NCBI GenBank assembly: GCA_029777335.1
Contig: JAKOSN010000225.1
Location: 1 to 53,682, forward strand
Length of the DNA: 53,682 nucleotides
Direction: 5' to 3'
DNA from: Planctomycetota bacterium
Lineage (GTDB): Bacteria; Planctomycetota; Planctomycetia; Gemmatales; Gemmataceae
Shown piece by piece: positions 44,775-53,099 of this stretch (position 1 is its first letter; each line of letters opens with the position of its first letter). The notes below the pieces were generated by a model. The model did not search any database, was not told the DNA's origin, and saw nothing but the letters and a program-made list of their open reading frames with translations. The position numbers were made by a program, and so were the translations under genes.

Positions 44775-45004
44775 CAGGAATCTTTTTTTTGCCGGAATGG
44801 CCTCTGTTTGCCCATTTCGGAGATGATCTTCCTGACACAACGAAGCACCACTGGAGGAGCCAGTTCGCCATCCCTGGCGTCCAAAGGTTTGACCTGGTGT
44901 GCGTGCTCTGCGTGGATCGTTCGCGCACCGAGCGCTGACAGCCAGTACTCCAGTCGCTGATCGGGATTCACCCTGCCTGACCCCGTCGTCTTCAGGGTAG
45001 CCAT
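44774..45004 (-). CDS. Possible small protein, unrecognised
   Basis: A 76-residue frame with codon use that looks like coding sequence. It starts MATLKTTGSGRVNPDQRLEY and ends in a basic RQKKDS. GAGG lies immediately before the ATG, which is too close for a normal ribosome-binding site. No domain is recognised. The plus-strand promoter candidate at 44746-44774 lies at its 3' end, so the strand assignment is open and this may be a chance frame in a long leader. Confidence 0.35.
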   Translation of the reverse strand: MATLKTTGSGRVNPDQRLEYWLSALGARTIHAEHAHQVKPLDARDGELAPPVVLRCVRKIISEMGKQRPFRQKKDS

Positions 45005-45224
45005 CCTCACTGAAAAACATCACGGGCCTTGGCGGTTTTCCTGGATTACCATGTCCAGGATGATCCGTCTTCCGGTGATGTTTCCTGGGAGAGGCTCAAA
45101 GGGACTTGCCTCACCGCCAGGATCCGTCCCCTGGAACTTGTGAGAATCTACACAAGACCCCTGCGTCAGAGTGTGCAAGATAGGAGGTCTTCTCTGAAGT
45201 GGTGGTCGCGGAGGATGACAACCA

Positions 45225-46613
45225 ATGACAGGCAACCGCCTCGCCCTTGTGGCCGAGGACCAGCGTCTCGCCAGTGCCATCCAGGCACATCTGAAGAAGA
45301 CCCTGGGACACGTCGCCTTTCACTGCAAGATGGATTCGGTACGCAACCATCTGTCCCCCCAGACCGATGGGCTGTTGATGCTCGTCCTCGGTTCGTCCAA
45401 CGATGTTGACAGCATCCTGCGTCTGATCCAGGAAATTTACATTCAAAAGCTCCCCCCGGTGATCCTCATTCTGGAGAACGAGGAAAGCGGGCTGGAACAC
45501 GATCTACGTGACCTTGATCCCTACATCCATCGACGGTTGTTGTGGCCGCGCGAGGCTGATTCCCTGATTGGCGTGATCCGCGAACGGGTGGGGCGCCTGC
45601 GCTCTTTCCAGGGCACGCACGAGGAAACCATCCTCGACGTGATCCGGCGCCGGCTGCTCAACTACACCCCTTCTCTGCTGCCGTTGGTGGATCGGATCGC
45701 CCTGGCCGCAACCCACGATGTCACCGTCCTGCTGACCGGGGAAACGGGAACCGGGAAAACGCATCTGGCCCGGTTGATGCACGATTGCTCTCCGCGCGCC
45801 CGGGAACCGTTTCTGATGGTCCCCTGTGGGGCCTTGCCTGCCAATCTGGTCGAGAGCGCCTTCTTCGGGCACGTCAAGGGAGCCTTCACTGGTGCCGATC
45901 GTGCCAAGATTGGCAAGTTTGCCGCGGCCGGCGATGGAACCATCCTCCTTGACGAGATCGACACCCTGGGGTTGGAAGCGCAGGCGGGGTTGCTCCGCGT
46001 GATCGAGACCGGGGAATACGAGGCAGTTGGTGGCAACGAGACCTTACGGTGCACGGCCCGCATCGTGGTCGCCAGTAACTGGGATCTGGAAGAGGCGGCT
46101 CTGAGCGGCAAGTTCCGCCAGGATCTCTATTATCGCCTCAATGTGATGTCGTTCCACCTGCCGCCCTTGCGGGAACGAGTGCAGGACATTGCTCCCCTTG
46201 TGCGCGGGATGACCGCGCGCTTTAACACCAAGTTTCGTAAGCAGCTCTTCGATATTAGCCCCGAGGCAATGGGTGCTCTGGAGAGCTTTCACTGGCCGGG
46301 GAACATTCGCCAGCTGGAAAATGCCGTGCAGCAGGCGGTTCTTGTCAGCAGTGGTCCGGAACTCCTGCTGGAGCATCTTCCGCCCCCGATTCGAGATCAA
46401 CACAACGCGCCGCGCGCCCGCTCTGGCGTGTCGGCGGATTCGCTGGCCCAGAGCCGTGAAGCGACCGAGAAAAACACCATTCAGCGCGCCTTGCAAAGCC
46501 ACAACTTCAGTCGTTCGCGAGCTGCTTCAGCGCTCGGAATCAGTCGGGTCACTCTGTACAAGAAGATGAAGAAATACGGTCTGAATGGGCCCGCCGTCCA
46601 CTCCCCAGGGTAA
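45225..46613 (+). CDS. Sigma-54-dependent activator (NtrC type) with pseudo-receiver
   Basis: A 462-residue enhancer-binding protein. Residues 1-125 have a receiver-like layout, but the phospho-acceptor Asp is missing: the third strand reads LLMLVLGSS. The central AAA+ domain (about 135-375) has Walker A GETGTGKT (172-179), the sigma-54-contact loop GAFTGA (219-224), Walker B TILLDEID and an Arg finger region. A Fis-type helix-turn-helix closes the protein (SRSRAASALGISRVTLYKKMKKYGL region). It opens complexes of RNA polymerase with sigma-54. The start at 45225 has GAGG about ten bases upstream. Because the receiver cannot be phosphorylated, activity is likely controlled by another signal. 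A perfect terminator follows the stop. Confidence 0.95.
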   Translation: MTGNRLALVAEDQRLASAIQAHLKKTLGHVAFHCKMDSVRNHLSPQTDGLLMLVLGSSNDVDSILRLIQEIYIQKLPPVILILENEESGLEHDLRDLDPYIHRRLLWPREADSLIGVIRERVGRLRSFQGTHEETILDVIRRRLLNYTPSLLPLVDRIALAATHDVTVLLTGETGTGKTHLARLMHDCSPRAREPFLMVPCGALPANLVESAFFGHVKGAFTGADRAKIGKFAAAGDGTILLDEIDTLGLEAQAGLLRVIETGEYEAVGGNETLRCTARIVVASNWDLEEAALSGKFRQDLYYRLNVMSFHLPPLRERVQDIAPLVRGMTARFNTKFRKQLFDISPEAMGALESFHWPGNIRQLENAVQQAVLVSSGPELLLEHLPPPIRDQHNAPRARSGVSADSLAQSREATEKNTIQRALQSHNFSRSRAASALGISRVTLYKKMKKYGLNGPAVHSPG

Positions 46614-46640
46614 TCCATTCGCCTCGCGATCGATGAGCAT

Positions 46641-46690
46641 GACCCAGGCGCTCCAGGACAGGAACTGGAGCGCCTGGGTCCTTTTTTTTC
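46641..46690 (+). terminator. Strong intrinsic terminator after the sigma-54 activator
   Basis: GACCCAGGCGCTCCAG (46641-46656) pairs perfectly with CTGGAGCGCCTGGGTC (46665-46680) over an 8-base loop, followed directly by CTTTTTTTT. It lies 27 bases after the activator's stop. Its minus-strand flank has no comparable T-tract. Confidence 0.93.
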
Positions 46691-46871
46691 GGAGAACCCA
46701 CAAAATGGGATCGTGAGGTCCGTGCCGCGGCGTCCAGACCCTGGCAAGGAGCCGCCGATCCATGGGGTTAACCAGGGGTAGCGCTCCCTGGGATATTCCG
46801 GGTCTTCGAAGTGGCTGAATTCGCTCGCGCGATGCCTTCCCGGTTCGATCAGGGCTTCTTCAAAGTTGCGC

Positions 46872-48065
46872 TCAATACACCTTGAGCAGCGGCACCACAT
46901 GCTTCTGCGGTTCCGGTCCCGTCACGTGCACCTGGCGTTTGTCGTCGATGTAGACATTGACCTCGCTACGCACCCCAAACTTCCCCGGAAGATAAATCCC
47001 CGGCTCGATCGAGAAACAGGTGCGCGGTAGTACGCGCCGTTCTTCATGGGTCTCCAGGTTATCCATGTTCGCGCCATTGCCGTGCGTTTCCTGCCCAATC
47101 GAATGGCCAGTACGATGACAAAAGTCGGGGCCGTGACCGGCGGCGTCGATCACGGCGCGAGCGGCCTCGTCGACCTGCCACCCCTGGAGGACTTCGTTGC
47201 GCGCATACGCCTCACGCACTCGGGTAATGGCGGCATCGCGCGCTCGTGCCACGATCTGAAAGATCTCCTCGCAGGGGGCGGGAACTTCCTTCCCCACAAA
47301 ACACGTCCAGGTGAGATCGCTGTAGACCGCGCGGGGCCGCTTCAGTTTCGCCCAGAGATCGATGAGCACAAAATCGCCTTCGCGGATCGGCGTATCGTTG
47401 GCCACGCAGGTTTCGTAGTGCGGATCGGCGCTGTGCGGGCCACGACCGCAGATCGGCGGATGATCGGTTTGGAGACCGTGGCGCTCAAAATGATCGAGGA
47501 TGCAGCGTTGCACCTCCATCTCCATGATCTGTCCGTGACTGCGCACGCGCTCGGCGATCAGGCGAAAGGCCGCCTCAAACGCGGTGGCGGTGTGCTGGGC
47601 CGCTTCAAAGTGCATCGCTTCCTGTTCCTCGTCCCAGCACGCCTCGAACCACTGCACCAGGTCGCCCGACGGGACCACCTCGACTCCACAGGAGCGCACC
47701 AGTTCAACGGTCCCCGCGTCAACGCGAGAAACATAGGGATTCGCGTTGCGTGGCACATACTCCATCGCCACCCGGCGCGAGCCTTGTACCAGCTCCGCCA
47801 CGCCGGCTTCCAGCTCCTGCCAGCGCAGATAGATGCTCGCCTCTCCCGGCAGGGCATCGAGCGCATGCGACTCGATTCGATGCACCAGCTTGCGCGCCGG
47901 TCCGTGAGCGGGGATAAAGTAGAACCAGCGCCGCGAGAGCATCTGTTCGGGGGCCAGCCCCACCACGCGCCGGGCGAGTACATTCAACCCTCGAAAGTCG
48001 TACAGAAGCCAGCCATCAAGGCCAAGTTCCTGCAAGGAATGTTGGACTGCAGAAAGATTGAACAT
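46872..48065 (-). CDS. M24 family Xaa-Pro-type metallopeptidase
   Basis: A 397-residue peptidase starting at 48065 with AGGGA upstream. The N-terminal half is a creatinase-like domain. The C-terminal pita-bread domain shows the metal ligands: Asp in DFVLIDLWAKL and SDLTWTCFVG, His in HRTGHSIGQETHGNG and Glu in FSIEPGIYLPG and GVRSEVNVYI. This fits Xaa-Pro aminopeptidases and dipeptidases, which remove N-terminal residues ahead of Pro. There is no signal peptide. It is the last gene of the radical-SAM operon, 106 bases after the FGE-like gene. A role in trimming the product or leader of that pathway is possible but unproven. Confidence 0.93.
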   Translation of the reverse strand: MFNLSAVQHSLQELGLDGWLLYDFRGLNVLARRVVGLAPEQMLSRRWFYFIPAHGPARKLVHRIESHALDALPGEASIYLRWQELEAGVAELVQGSRRVAMEYVPRNANPYVSRVDAGTVELVRSCGVEVVPSGDLVQWFEACWDEEQEAMHFEAAQHTATAFEAAFRLIAERVRSHGQIMEMEVQRCILDHFERHGLQTDHPPICGRGPHSADPHYETCVANDTPIREGDFVLIDLWAKLKRPRAVYSDLTWTCFVGKEVPAPCEEIFQIVARARDAAITRVREAYARNEVLQGWQVDEAARAVIDAAGHGPDFCHRTGHSIGQETHGNGANMDNLETHEERRVLPRTCFSIEPGIYLPGKFGVRSEVNVYIDDKRQVHVTGPEPQKHVVPLLKVY

Positions 48066-48171
48066 CACTTGTCCCTGCTCAAGAAATAGCGAGTGCCGCA
48101 CGCCTGGAAAACAAGGCTTATCCTAGCGAGCGGAATGCCTGAGTGCGAGAGGGGCCTGCCAACAGCACAGA

Positions 48172-49299
48172 TCATGGGTTTGGTGTGACTGTCATGCGAC
48201 ACAGGCGAAAGCCAATGGTTGGGCTTTCGTGCGCCCCCCACTGTCCCGAGCGCCAGTTCGCCGAGCCACGCGACATCCGATAGGTGACGGTGACAACCTC
48301 CCAGCAGTCTGCCCAGGAACCGCCGCGCAGCACCTTCTCTTCTCCAGACGAGGGGCCGGTCGGATCGGTATCGGGCGCGTGGCGGTAGTAGTCGCCATCG
48401 TACCAGTCGGCGCACCATTCCCAGACCGAGCCATTCATGGCAAACAGCCCATAGTCGTTGGGGGGGAAGGTGGTCATGGGCAAAATGGAAAAGTGATCGA
48501 AGCGATCGTAATCGCAGGACTCCTCCGAGGGAGGATCGTTCCCCCAGGCATGGCGGGCGCCGATCAATCCGCCGCGGGCCGCCTTTTCCCACTGTGCCTC
48601 GGTGGGCAGGCCGTAGCGAACGGTTTCGCTCGACAGCCGCTGGGCCATTTCCTCCGCTTCCTGCCAGCTGACCGCGATCATGGGCTTGGTGTCATAGCGC
48701 CAGGGCGCCTCGGGATCGTCGCGCGGTGGAGCGCCAAACAATTCCTGCGCCGTAACCTCACGTCCCTGGGATTGCCACATCTGTCCCGGCGCGTGCGCGT
48801 GCCAGTCGCGCGCTCGGGTGGTGCGATCCTCGCAATACTGCAGCCGAATCTTCGTCTCCTGGTGCAGGTGAAAGAGCGGCGCATTGAATCCAACCACCTC
48901 CTCGCGCGGGGCGCCCGCTGGCGGAGGGGCCCAGTCCATCACCTCGCAATACTTGCTCCAGCTGATGGCCGTCTCCGACAGCCAGTAGGGGCGGAGCCAG
49001 ACCGGATGCAGTGGTTGCTCATCTGGCTCGCCTTGATCCCACCCCATGAGAAACGGACCGGCGGGGATGTAGCGGAAGCGGATCCCCTGCTCGACAATGG
49101 CAAGTTGATCCAGCACGCGCGTTCGCAGCTGCACGGTTCGTTCCAGCGTGGGATCGATCCCGTAGGCGCGATCGAGGACTGCCGCCGCCCCTTCGCGATT
49201 GCCAGCGGCCTCCAGCGCCTCGGCGATCTCCAGCAGCAAGGTCACGTCTCCTTCGGGCTCAAACTGACGCAGAATCCACTGGTACTTCTCGGGAAGCAT
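48172..49299 (-). CDS. SUMF1/FGE-like (formylglycine-generating enzyme family) protein
   Basis: A 375-residue protein starting at 49299 with GAGG upstream. The first 70 residues are helical (EALEAAGNREGAAAVLDRAYGIDP, TPR-like). The FGE-sulfatase domain spans about 74-369: IPAGPFLMGWDQGEPDEQP, GLPTEAQWEKAARGG and MNGSVWEWCADWY are clear. True FGEs have two Cys near the end of the fold that bind copper; here only Cys332 (GGSWADCWE) is seen in that area, so conversion of sulfatase Cys to formylglycine is doubtful. Related proteins (EgtB, PvdO) use other chemistries. It follows the radical-SAM gene by nine bases, so the two are co-translated. Confidence 0.9.
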   Translation of the reverse strand: MLPEKYQWILRQFEPEGDVTLLLEIAEALEAAGNREGAAAVLDRAYGIDPTLERTVQLRTRVLDQLAIVEQGIRFRYIPAGPFLMGWDQGEPDEQPLHPVWLRPYWLSETAISWSKYCEVMDWAPPPAGAPREEVVGFNAPLFHLHQETKIRLQYCEDRTTRARDWHAHAPGQMWQSQGREVTAQELFGAPPRDDPEAPWRYDTKPMIAVSWQEAEEMAQRLSSETVRYGLPTEAQWEKAARGGLIGARHAWGNDPPSEESCDYDRFDHFSILPMTTFPPNDYGLFAMNGSVWEWCADWYDGDYYRHAPDTDPTGPSSGEEKVLRGGSWADCWEVVTVTYRMSRGSANWRSGQWGAHESPTIGFRLCRMTVTPNP

Positions 49300-49308
49300 G
49301 GGGGTGCC

Positions 49309-50652
49309 TCATGAAGGAAGCAAGGGGAGAGCGATGGGCCGAAACCGCGTAACTTCTACATTCGCCCCTGGACAGAGTGACATGGTGCTGTCAATCTCTG
49401 ACGTGTGCTGACGATGTTCCGTCAACCACGGGTCGGGGGCATCGACGGAGCCCGCGAAGACCTGCGCCCGGGCGCGGCACCCGCCCTGAAAGCCATCCGC
49501 GCGTGCGGGCTGACGCATCCGCTGGAACTGCTGGCTTTCGCGCCACAGTTGCGGAAACGGCGTGCGCCGTACATTCCCGCCGTTGAACGTCGGGCCGAGA
49601 AAACTGCAGGGATTGACATCCCCCTGAACCGAGATCGAGCAGACCTGTGTCCCTGCCCCGCAGGTGTGGCTGGTGTGAATCTGCGGATCGGTCGGGGCTC
49701 GGCTTTCAGGGCTGAACGGATCGAGCCCGTGCAGATCTCCCCCGGGGCAATCCATCTCGGCCAGTTCGCGCAGCGCGGTGCTGTATTGCGAGTAGCTGGG
49801 CATCAACTCCAGGTGGTCGCGCGCCACGCCCACCGGATAAAGGGGCCGAAAGACCGCTGTGTGTGCTCCGACCGCGTAGGCAAGTTCGGCACACGCTTGT
49901 ACCAGGTGTGCATTGGTCTGCATGATGGTGAACGCGAGGGTGAAACGCGCGTGCCGCCGTAACCAGCGCAGGTTGTCGAGAACCGCTGCAAAGGTCCCCG
50001 CTCCGCGAATGGCGTCGTTGGTCTCCGCCGTCGGACCGTCGAGACTCACATTGAGCCAGACCAGTTCACGCTGCCCCAGCGCGCGGGCCAGATCTTCGGT
50101 GACTAATAAGCCATTGGTGGTGAAACAGGGATGAAGTCCATGTTCCGTGGCCGCATCGAGGATGTCGAGCAGATCCTTGCGCAACAACGGTTCGCCTCCG
50201 GTCAGGCCAAGGCGGAACGATCCAATCCTTGCCAGATCGCCAAAGAGCGTGTCCATCTCACGAACACTCAGGGGATGCTCGTTGCGTGGCAAAACGCCCG
50301 CAAAGCAGTGCTTGCAGGTGAGATTGCAGGCGCCAACCACCTCCAGATGGACTGCCAGCGGGCCGACCAGATGATCCGGCGGAACGTCCACCGCGAGGAC
50401 ATCGGCCGCCAGTTGTCCGGTGAGATCGAAAAAACCACGTTCATAAAACGACTCAAAGAACAACTCCAGCGCCATGCGCTCCTGAGGGGCAGTTACCTGG
50501 CTCAGGATTGCTCCAAGCGGTTGACAATGAAGTGTCAGCAGAAGATCGGTCGATTCCTGATCAAAGGGGAAATAGCGGGAGGAACGTCGATCAAAGATCA
50601 GACACCCGAAGTATTGCGGGATCAATACCAGCGGCTGGCGCACAACAGACAT
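49309..50652 (-). CDS. Radical SAM/SPASM protein with PqqD-like N terminus
   Basis: A 447-residue protein starting at 50652 (GGGAG six bases upstream). Residues about 10-90 resemble a PqqD-type peptide-recognition (RRE) domain (FGCLIFDRRSSRYFPFDQES). The radical SAM core carries CX3CX2C at Cys109, Cys113 and Cys116 (CNLTCKHC), with GGEPLL after. A SPASM-type C-terminal region has Cys331, Cys338, Cys349 and later Cys392 (GGC) and Cys427. The usual CxxC between these is absent, so the auxiliary-cluster set is incomplete or altered. This layout is that of PqqE/mycofactocin-type enzymes that modify peptides. Neighbours are an FGE-like protein and a beta-rich protein; no precursor peptide is recognised. 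anSME-type sulfatase maturation is the alternative. Confidence 0.9.
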   Translation of the reverse strand: MSVVRQPLVLIPQYFGCLIFDRRSSRYFPFDQESTDLLLTLHCQPLGAILSQVTAPQERMALELFFESFYERGFFDLTGQLAADVLAVDVPPDHLVGPLAVHLEVVGACNLTCKHCFAGVLPRNEHPLSVREMDTLFGDLARIGSFRLGLTGGEPLLRKDLLDILDAATEHGLHPCFTTNGLLVTEDLARALGQRELVWLNVSLDGPTAETNDAIRGAGTFAAVLDNLRWLRRHARFTLAFTIMQTNAHLVQACAELAYAVGAHTAVFRPLYPVGVARDHLELMPSYSQYSTALRELAEMDCPGGDLHGLDPFSPESRAPTDPQIHTSHTCGAGTQVCSISVQGDVNPCSFLGPTFNGGNVRRTPFPQLWRESQQFQRMRQPARADGFQGGCRARAQVFAGSVDAPDPWLTEHRQHTSEIDSTMSLCPGANVEVTRFRPIALPLLPS

Positions 50653-50706
50653 GGCGAACTCCCGATCGTTCAGGGGACAGGGTGGAGCAATGGCAGTCCG
50701 GTCAAC

Positions 50707-51387
50707 TCAGGGCGTTGTCACCGAGAAAACCTTGCGAATCCAGACCTGCCCCGGTTGAGGCACATGAGAGGACACGGCCCCGCTGCCAAGGAGCCATTGC
50801 CACCAGGATACGGGTTGTCTGGCCGCCTCACTTTCCGGGAGGGCGAGACAGGCTGCCCCCAACTCCGCACAGCGACGACAATGGTAACTCCTGGGATCCT
50901 CCCGCGCCAACTCCGGGGTGGAAACCTCGAGCAATGAGGTCCATTCGGTGTCGTCGAAGTCGGTGGTCATCCAGGCCGCGCTGGTGGGTTCCTGAGACGA
51001 ACATCTCCATGATCCATCGCCCTCGGTGCGGAACCGGACCGCCTTTTTCTCCTCGTTGTAAGCCACCGTCCGAGGGTGAGGGAGGGCGGCCAGCATGATC
51101 AGGCCCGCAGCGAGATCGACATTCTGCACGTGCAGGCTCAGGACATGGGAACCCGGAGCGAGATCCACGCGGGCTGTTTGACAGGGCATGCCATCGACCG
51201 CCAGGGTTACCTTGCCCGGGGTGTACAGATGGAACAGAAGCGTTTGCGAAACGTTCGGATTGCGCCAGCGCAGCACCACCCCACCACAACCGGCCGGCAC
51301 CTCGCAATGGCTGTGCGTTTCCAGGATGAGCCGACTGGAGGCTTTGCGAAAACGGGAGAGTGAATTGAGCCGTGGCTCGTCCGCCAT
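50707..51387 (-). CDS. Beta-rich protein at the head of the radical-SAM operon
   Basis: A 226-residue protein starting at 51387 with GAGG upstream. No signal peptide. The N-terminal half is beta-rich with SHCEVPAGCGGVVLRWRNP and LAPGSHVLSLHVQ. The C-terminal half, with DFDDTEWTSLLEV and VWIRKVFSV, resembles jelly-roll (galactose-binding-like) domains of glycosidases. It also has a Cys cluster, CRRCAELGAAC, near residue 170. I do not recognise the family. It starts 54 bases before the radical-SAM gene and could be a substrate or partner of that enzyme; nothing proves this. It is divergent from the sulfatase at 51651, with a 263-base gap. Confidence 0.78.
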   Translation of the reverse strand: MADEPRLNSLSRFRKASSRLILETHSHCEVPAGCGGVVLRWRNPNVSQTLLFHLYTPGKVTLAVDGMPCQTARVDLAPGSHVLSLHVQNVDLAAGLIMLAALPHPRTVAYNEEKKAVRFRTEGDGSWRCSSQEPTSAAWMTTDFDDTEWTSLLEVSTPELAREDPRSYHCRRCAELGAACLALPESEAARQPVSWWQWLLGSGAVSSHVPQPGQVWIRKVFSVTTP

Positions 51388-51650
51388 GACGGGATCCTCA
51401 GGAGATGAAAGAAGAGAATCTGCCTCATTCTACGCGCATCCGGGTTGAGCGCGCACACTTCGTGGGGCAAGAATTCCTCAACGTCAATTTCCGCAGCGCT
51501 GCCGGTCAACAACTCTCACAGAAGAAAGTGTACATCGGCCCCAGGCGAGAGTACCATCCACCCTTGCCAGGCGCAGCGGGAAAGCGCCGCCTTGCTGGCT
51601 CCGAGGGTTTTCATCTCGGTCTTCTACTCTGCAACAAGGGGGTACTCAAA

Positions 51651-53069
51651 GTGGCACAGCTCGTTGTGCAGCGGTCGTGTTGGACCCGCCTGGGAACAAC
51701 GTGTCTTCTGGTGCTGGTGCTGGGTGGAGCCCTCGCTTCGGGGGGAGTCCTTCACGCAGCGGAGCGCGCCAAACATCCCAACGTCCTCTTCATCGCCGTG
51801 GATGATCTCAATCACTGGGTTGGGCATCTGGGACGCAATCCGCAGACACGCACGCCAAACATCGATCGGCTGGCAAAGATGGGTGTTACCTTCACTCGGG
51901 CCAACTGTGCCGCCCCGGTGTGCAATCCTTCGCGTGCCGCGCTCATGTCCGGCCTGCGCCCGGGAGCCACGGGGGTGTACGACAATGGCCAGGACTGGAA
52001 GCCAGTCATTCCCGTGGCCAAAACGTTGACCACGCAGTTTCGCAACGCGGGCTACCAGGTCCTTGGAGCCGGAAAGATCTATCACGCCAATGCCCACCGG
52101 CCGGGGGAGTGGGATGATTACTTCACCGGAGGACGGGAGGGAAAGCTGAAGGTTCATCCCTCGGCCAGGGATGACGGCGTGGGGGGAATCAAGTTTGCGC
52201 CGCTCGATTGTGACGATGGTGCCCTTGCCGATTCGCGCATCGTCGATTACGGGATCAGGCACCTCCAGGCCAAACACGACCGGCCCTTCTTTCTCGCCGT
52301 GGGTCTCCACAAGCCACACATGCCCTGGAACGTACCCAAAAAATACTACGATCTCTTTCCATTGGAGAAGATCCAGCTTCCCCCCACGCTCAAGGATGAT
52401 TTGAAGGATGTTCCGCCTTCGGGGATCAAGATGGCCAAACCCGGTGGCGATCATGCCACGATGGTGAAGTCGGGACGTTGGAAAGAGGCGGTGCAGGCGT
52501 ATCTCGCCACCATCGCCTATTGCGACGCCCAGATCGGTCGGTTGCTGGATGCCTATGAGAAATCGCCGGCTCGCGCGAATACGATTCTGGTCTTCTGGAG
52601 CGATCACGGTTGGCACCTGGGCGAAAAGGAACACTGGCGCAAATTTGCTCTGTGGGAAGAGGCCGCCCACATGCCTTTTATCTGGGTGGTTCCCGGGGTG
52701 ACTCGACCCGGAGGGGTTTGCGAACGCACGGTCGATTTGATGTCTGTTTATCCAACCCTGTGCGACCTCTGCTCCGTTCCACGTCCCGCACACGTCCAGG
52801 GTGAGAATATCAAACCACTCCTCACCGACCCCAGGGCGAGATGGGACCGGCCCGCGATCACCACCTATCACCGCCACAACCATTCGATCCGCACCGAGAA
52901 ATGGCGTTATATTCGCTACGCCAATGGCGACGAGGAACTGTACGATCACGACAGCGATCCCTATGAGTGGACCAATCTTGCCGGGGAGGCACGCCTGGCT
53001 TCCGTGAAAAAGGACTTGATGAAGTTTCTTCCCACGGAGAACAAGCCCGAACTCCCGCGCAACAAATAA
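51651..53069 (+). CDS. Sulfatase, iduronate-2-sulfatase-like
   Basis: A 472-residue sulfatase. I start it at the GTG at 51651: AAGGGGG lies about nine bases upstream and a signal peptide follows (LGTTCLLVLVLGGALASGGVLHA). The frame remains open upstream to 51405 without signal features. The metal motif FIAVDDLNHWVGHLG, the Cys-type nucleophile CNPSR in CAAPVCNPSRAALMSG, and SDHGWHLGEKEHW are the active-site blocks of the iduronate-2-sulfatase-like group, as in the protein at 13495-14946. It acts on sulfated polysaccharides outside the cytoplasm. Its start is divergent from the radical-SAM operon, and the following sulfatase begins 30 bases after its stop. Confidence 0.94.
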   Translation: MAQLVVQRSCWTRLGTTCLLVLVLGGALASGGVLHAAERAKHPNVLFIAVDDLNHWVGHLGRNPQTRTPNIDRLAKMGVTFTRANCAAPVCNPSRAALMSGLRPGATGVYDNGQDWKPVIPVAKTLTTQFRNAGYQVLGAGKIYHANAHRPGEWDDYFTGGREGKLKVHPSARDDGVGGIKFAPLDCDDGALADSRIVDYGIRHLQAKHDRPFFLAVGLHKPHMPWNVPKKYYDLFPLEKIQLPPTLKDDLKDVPPSGIKMAKPGGDHATMVKSGRWKEAVQAYLATIAYCDAQIGRLLDAYEKSPARANTILVFWSDHGWHLGEKEHWRKFALWEEAAHMPFIWVVPGVTRPGGVCERTVDLMSVYPTLCDLCSVPRPAHVQGENIKPLLTDPRARWDRPAITTYHRHNHSIRTEKWRYIRYANGDEELYDHDSDPYEWTNLAGEARLASVKKDLMKFLPTENKPELPRNK

Positions 53070-53099
53070 GTGACCAGATCCTACTTTGCGAGGTGATCC

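Larger units (their letters stand above)
44701..45224. other. 524-base gap between the ANTAR and sigma-54 regulator genes
   Basis: Besides the promoter candidate (44746-44774) and the doubtful minus-strand frame (44774-45004), it holds a run of T at 44785-44792 and a weak ACCCTG/CAGGGT inverted repeat near 44970-45000. There is no convincing plus-strand gene. A leader RNA or small RNA is possible. Confidence 0.5.

Noticed and set aside
49309..50652. Calling the radical-SAM protein PqqE
   Set aside because: No PqqA precursor or PqqB/C neighbours, and its SPASM Cys pattern differs.
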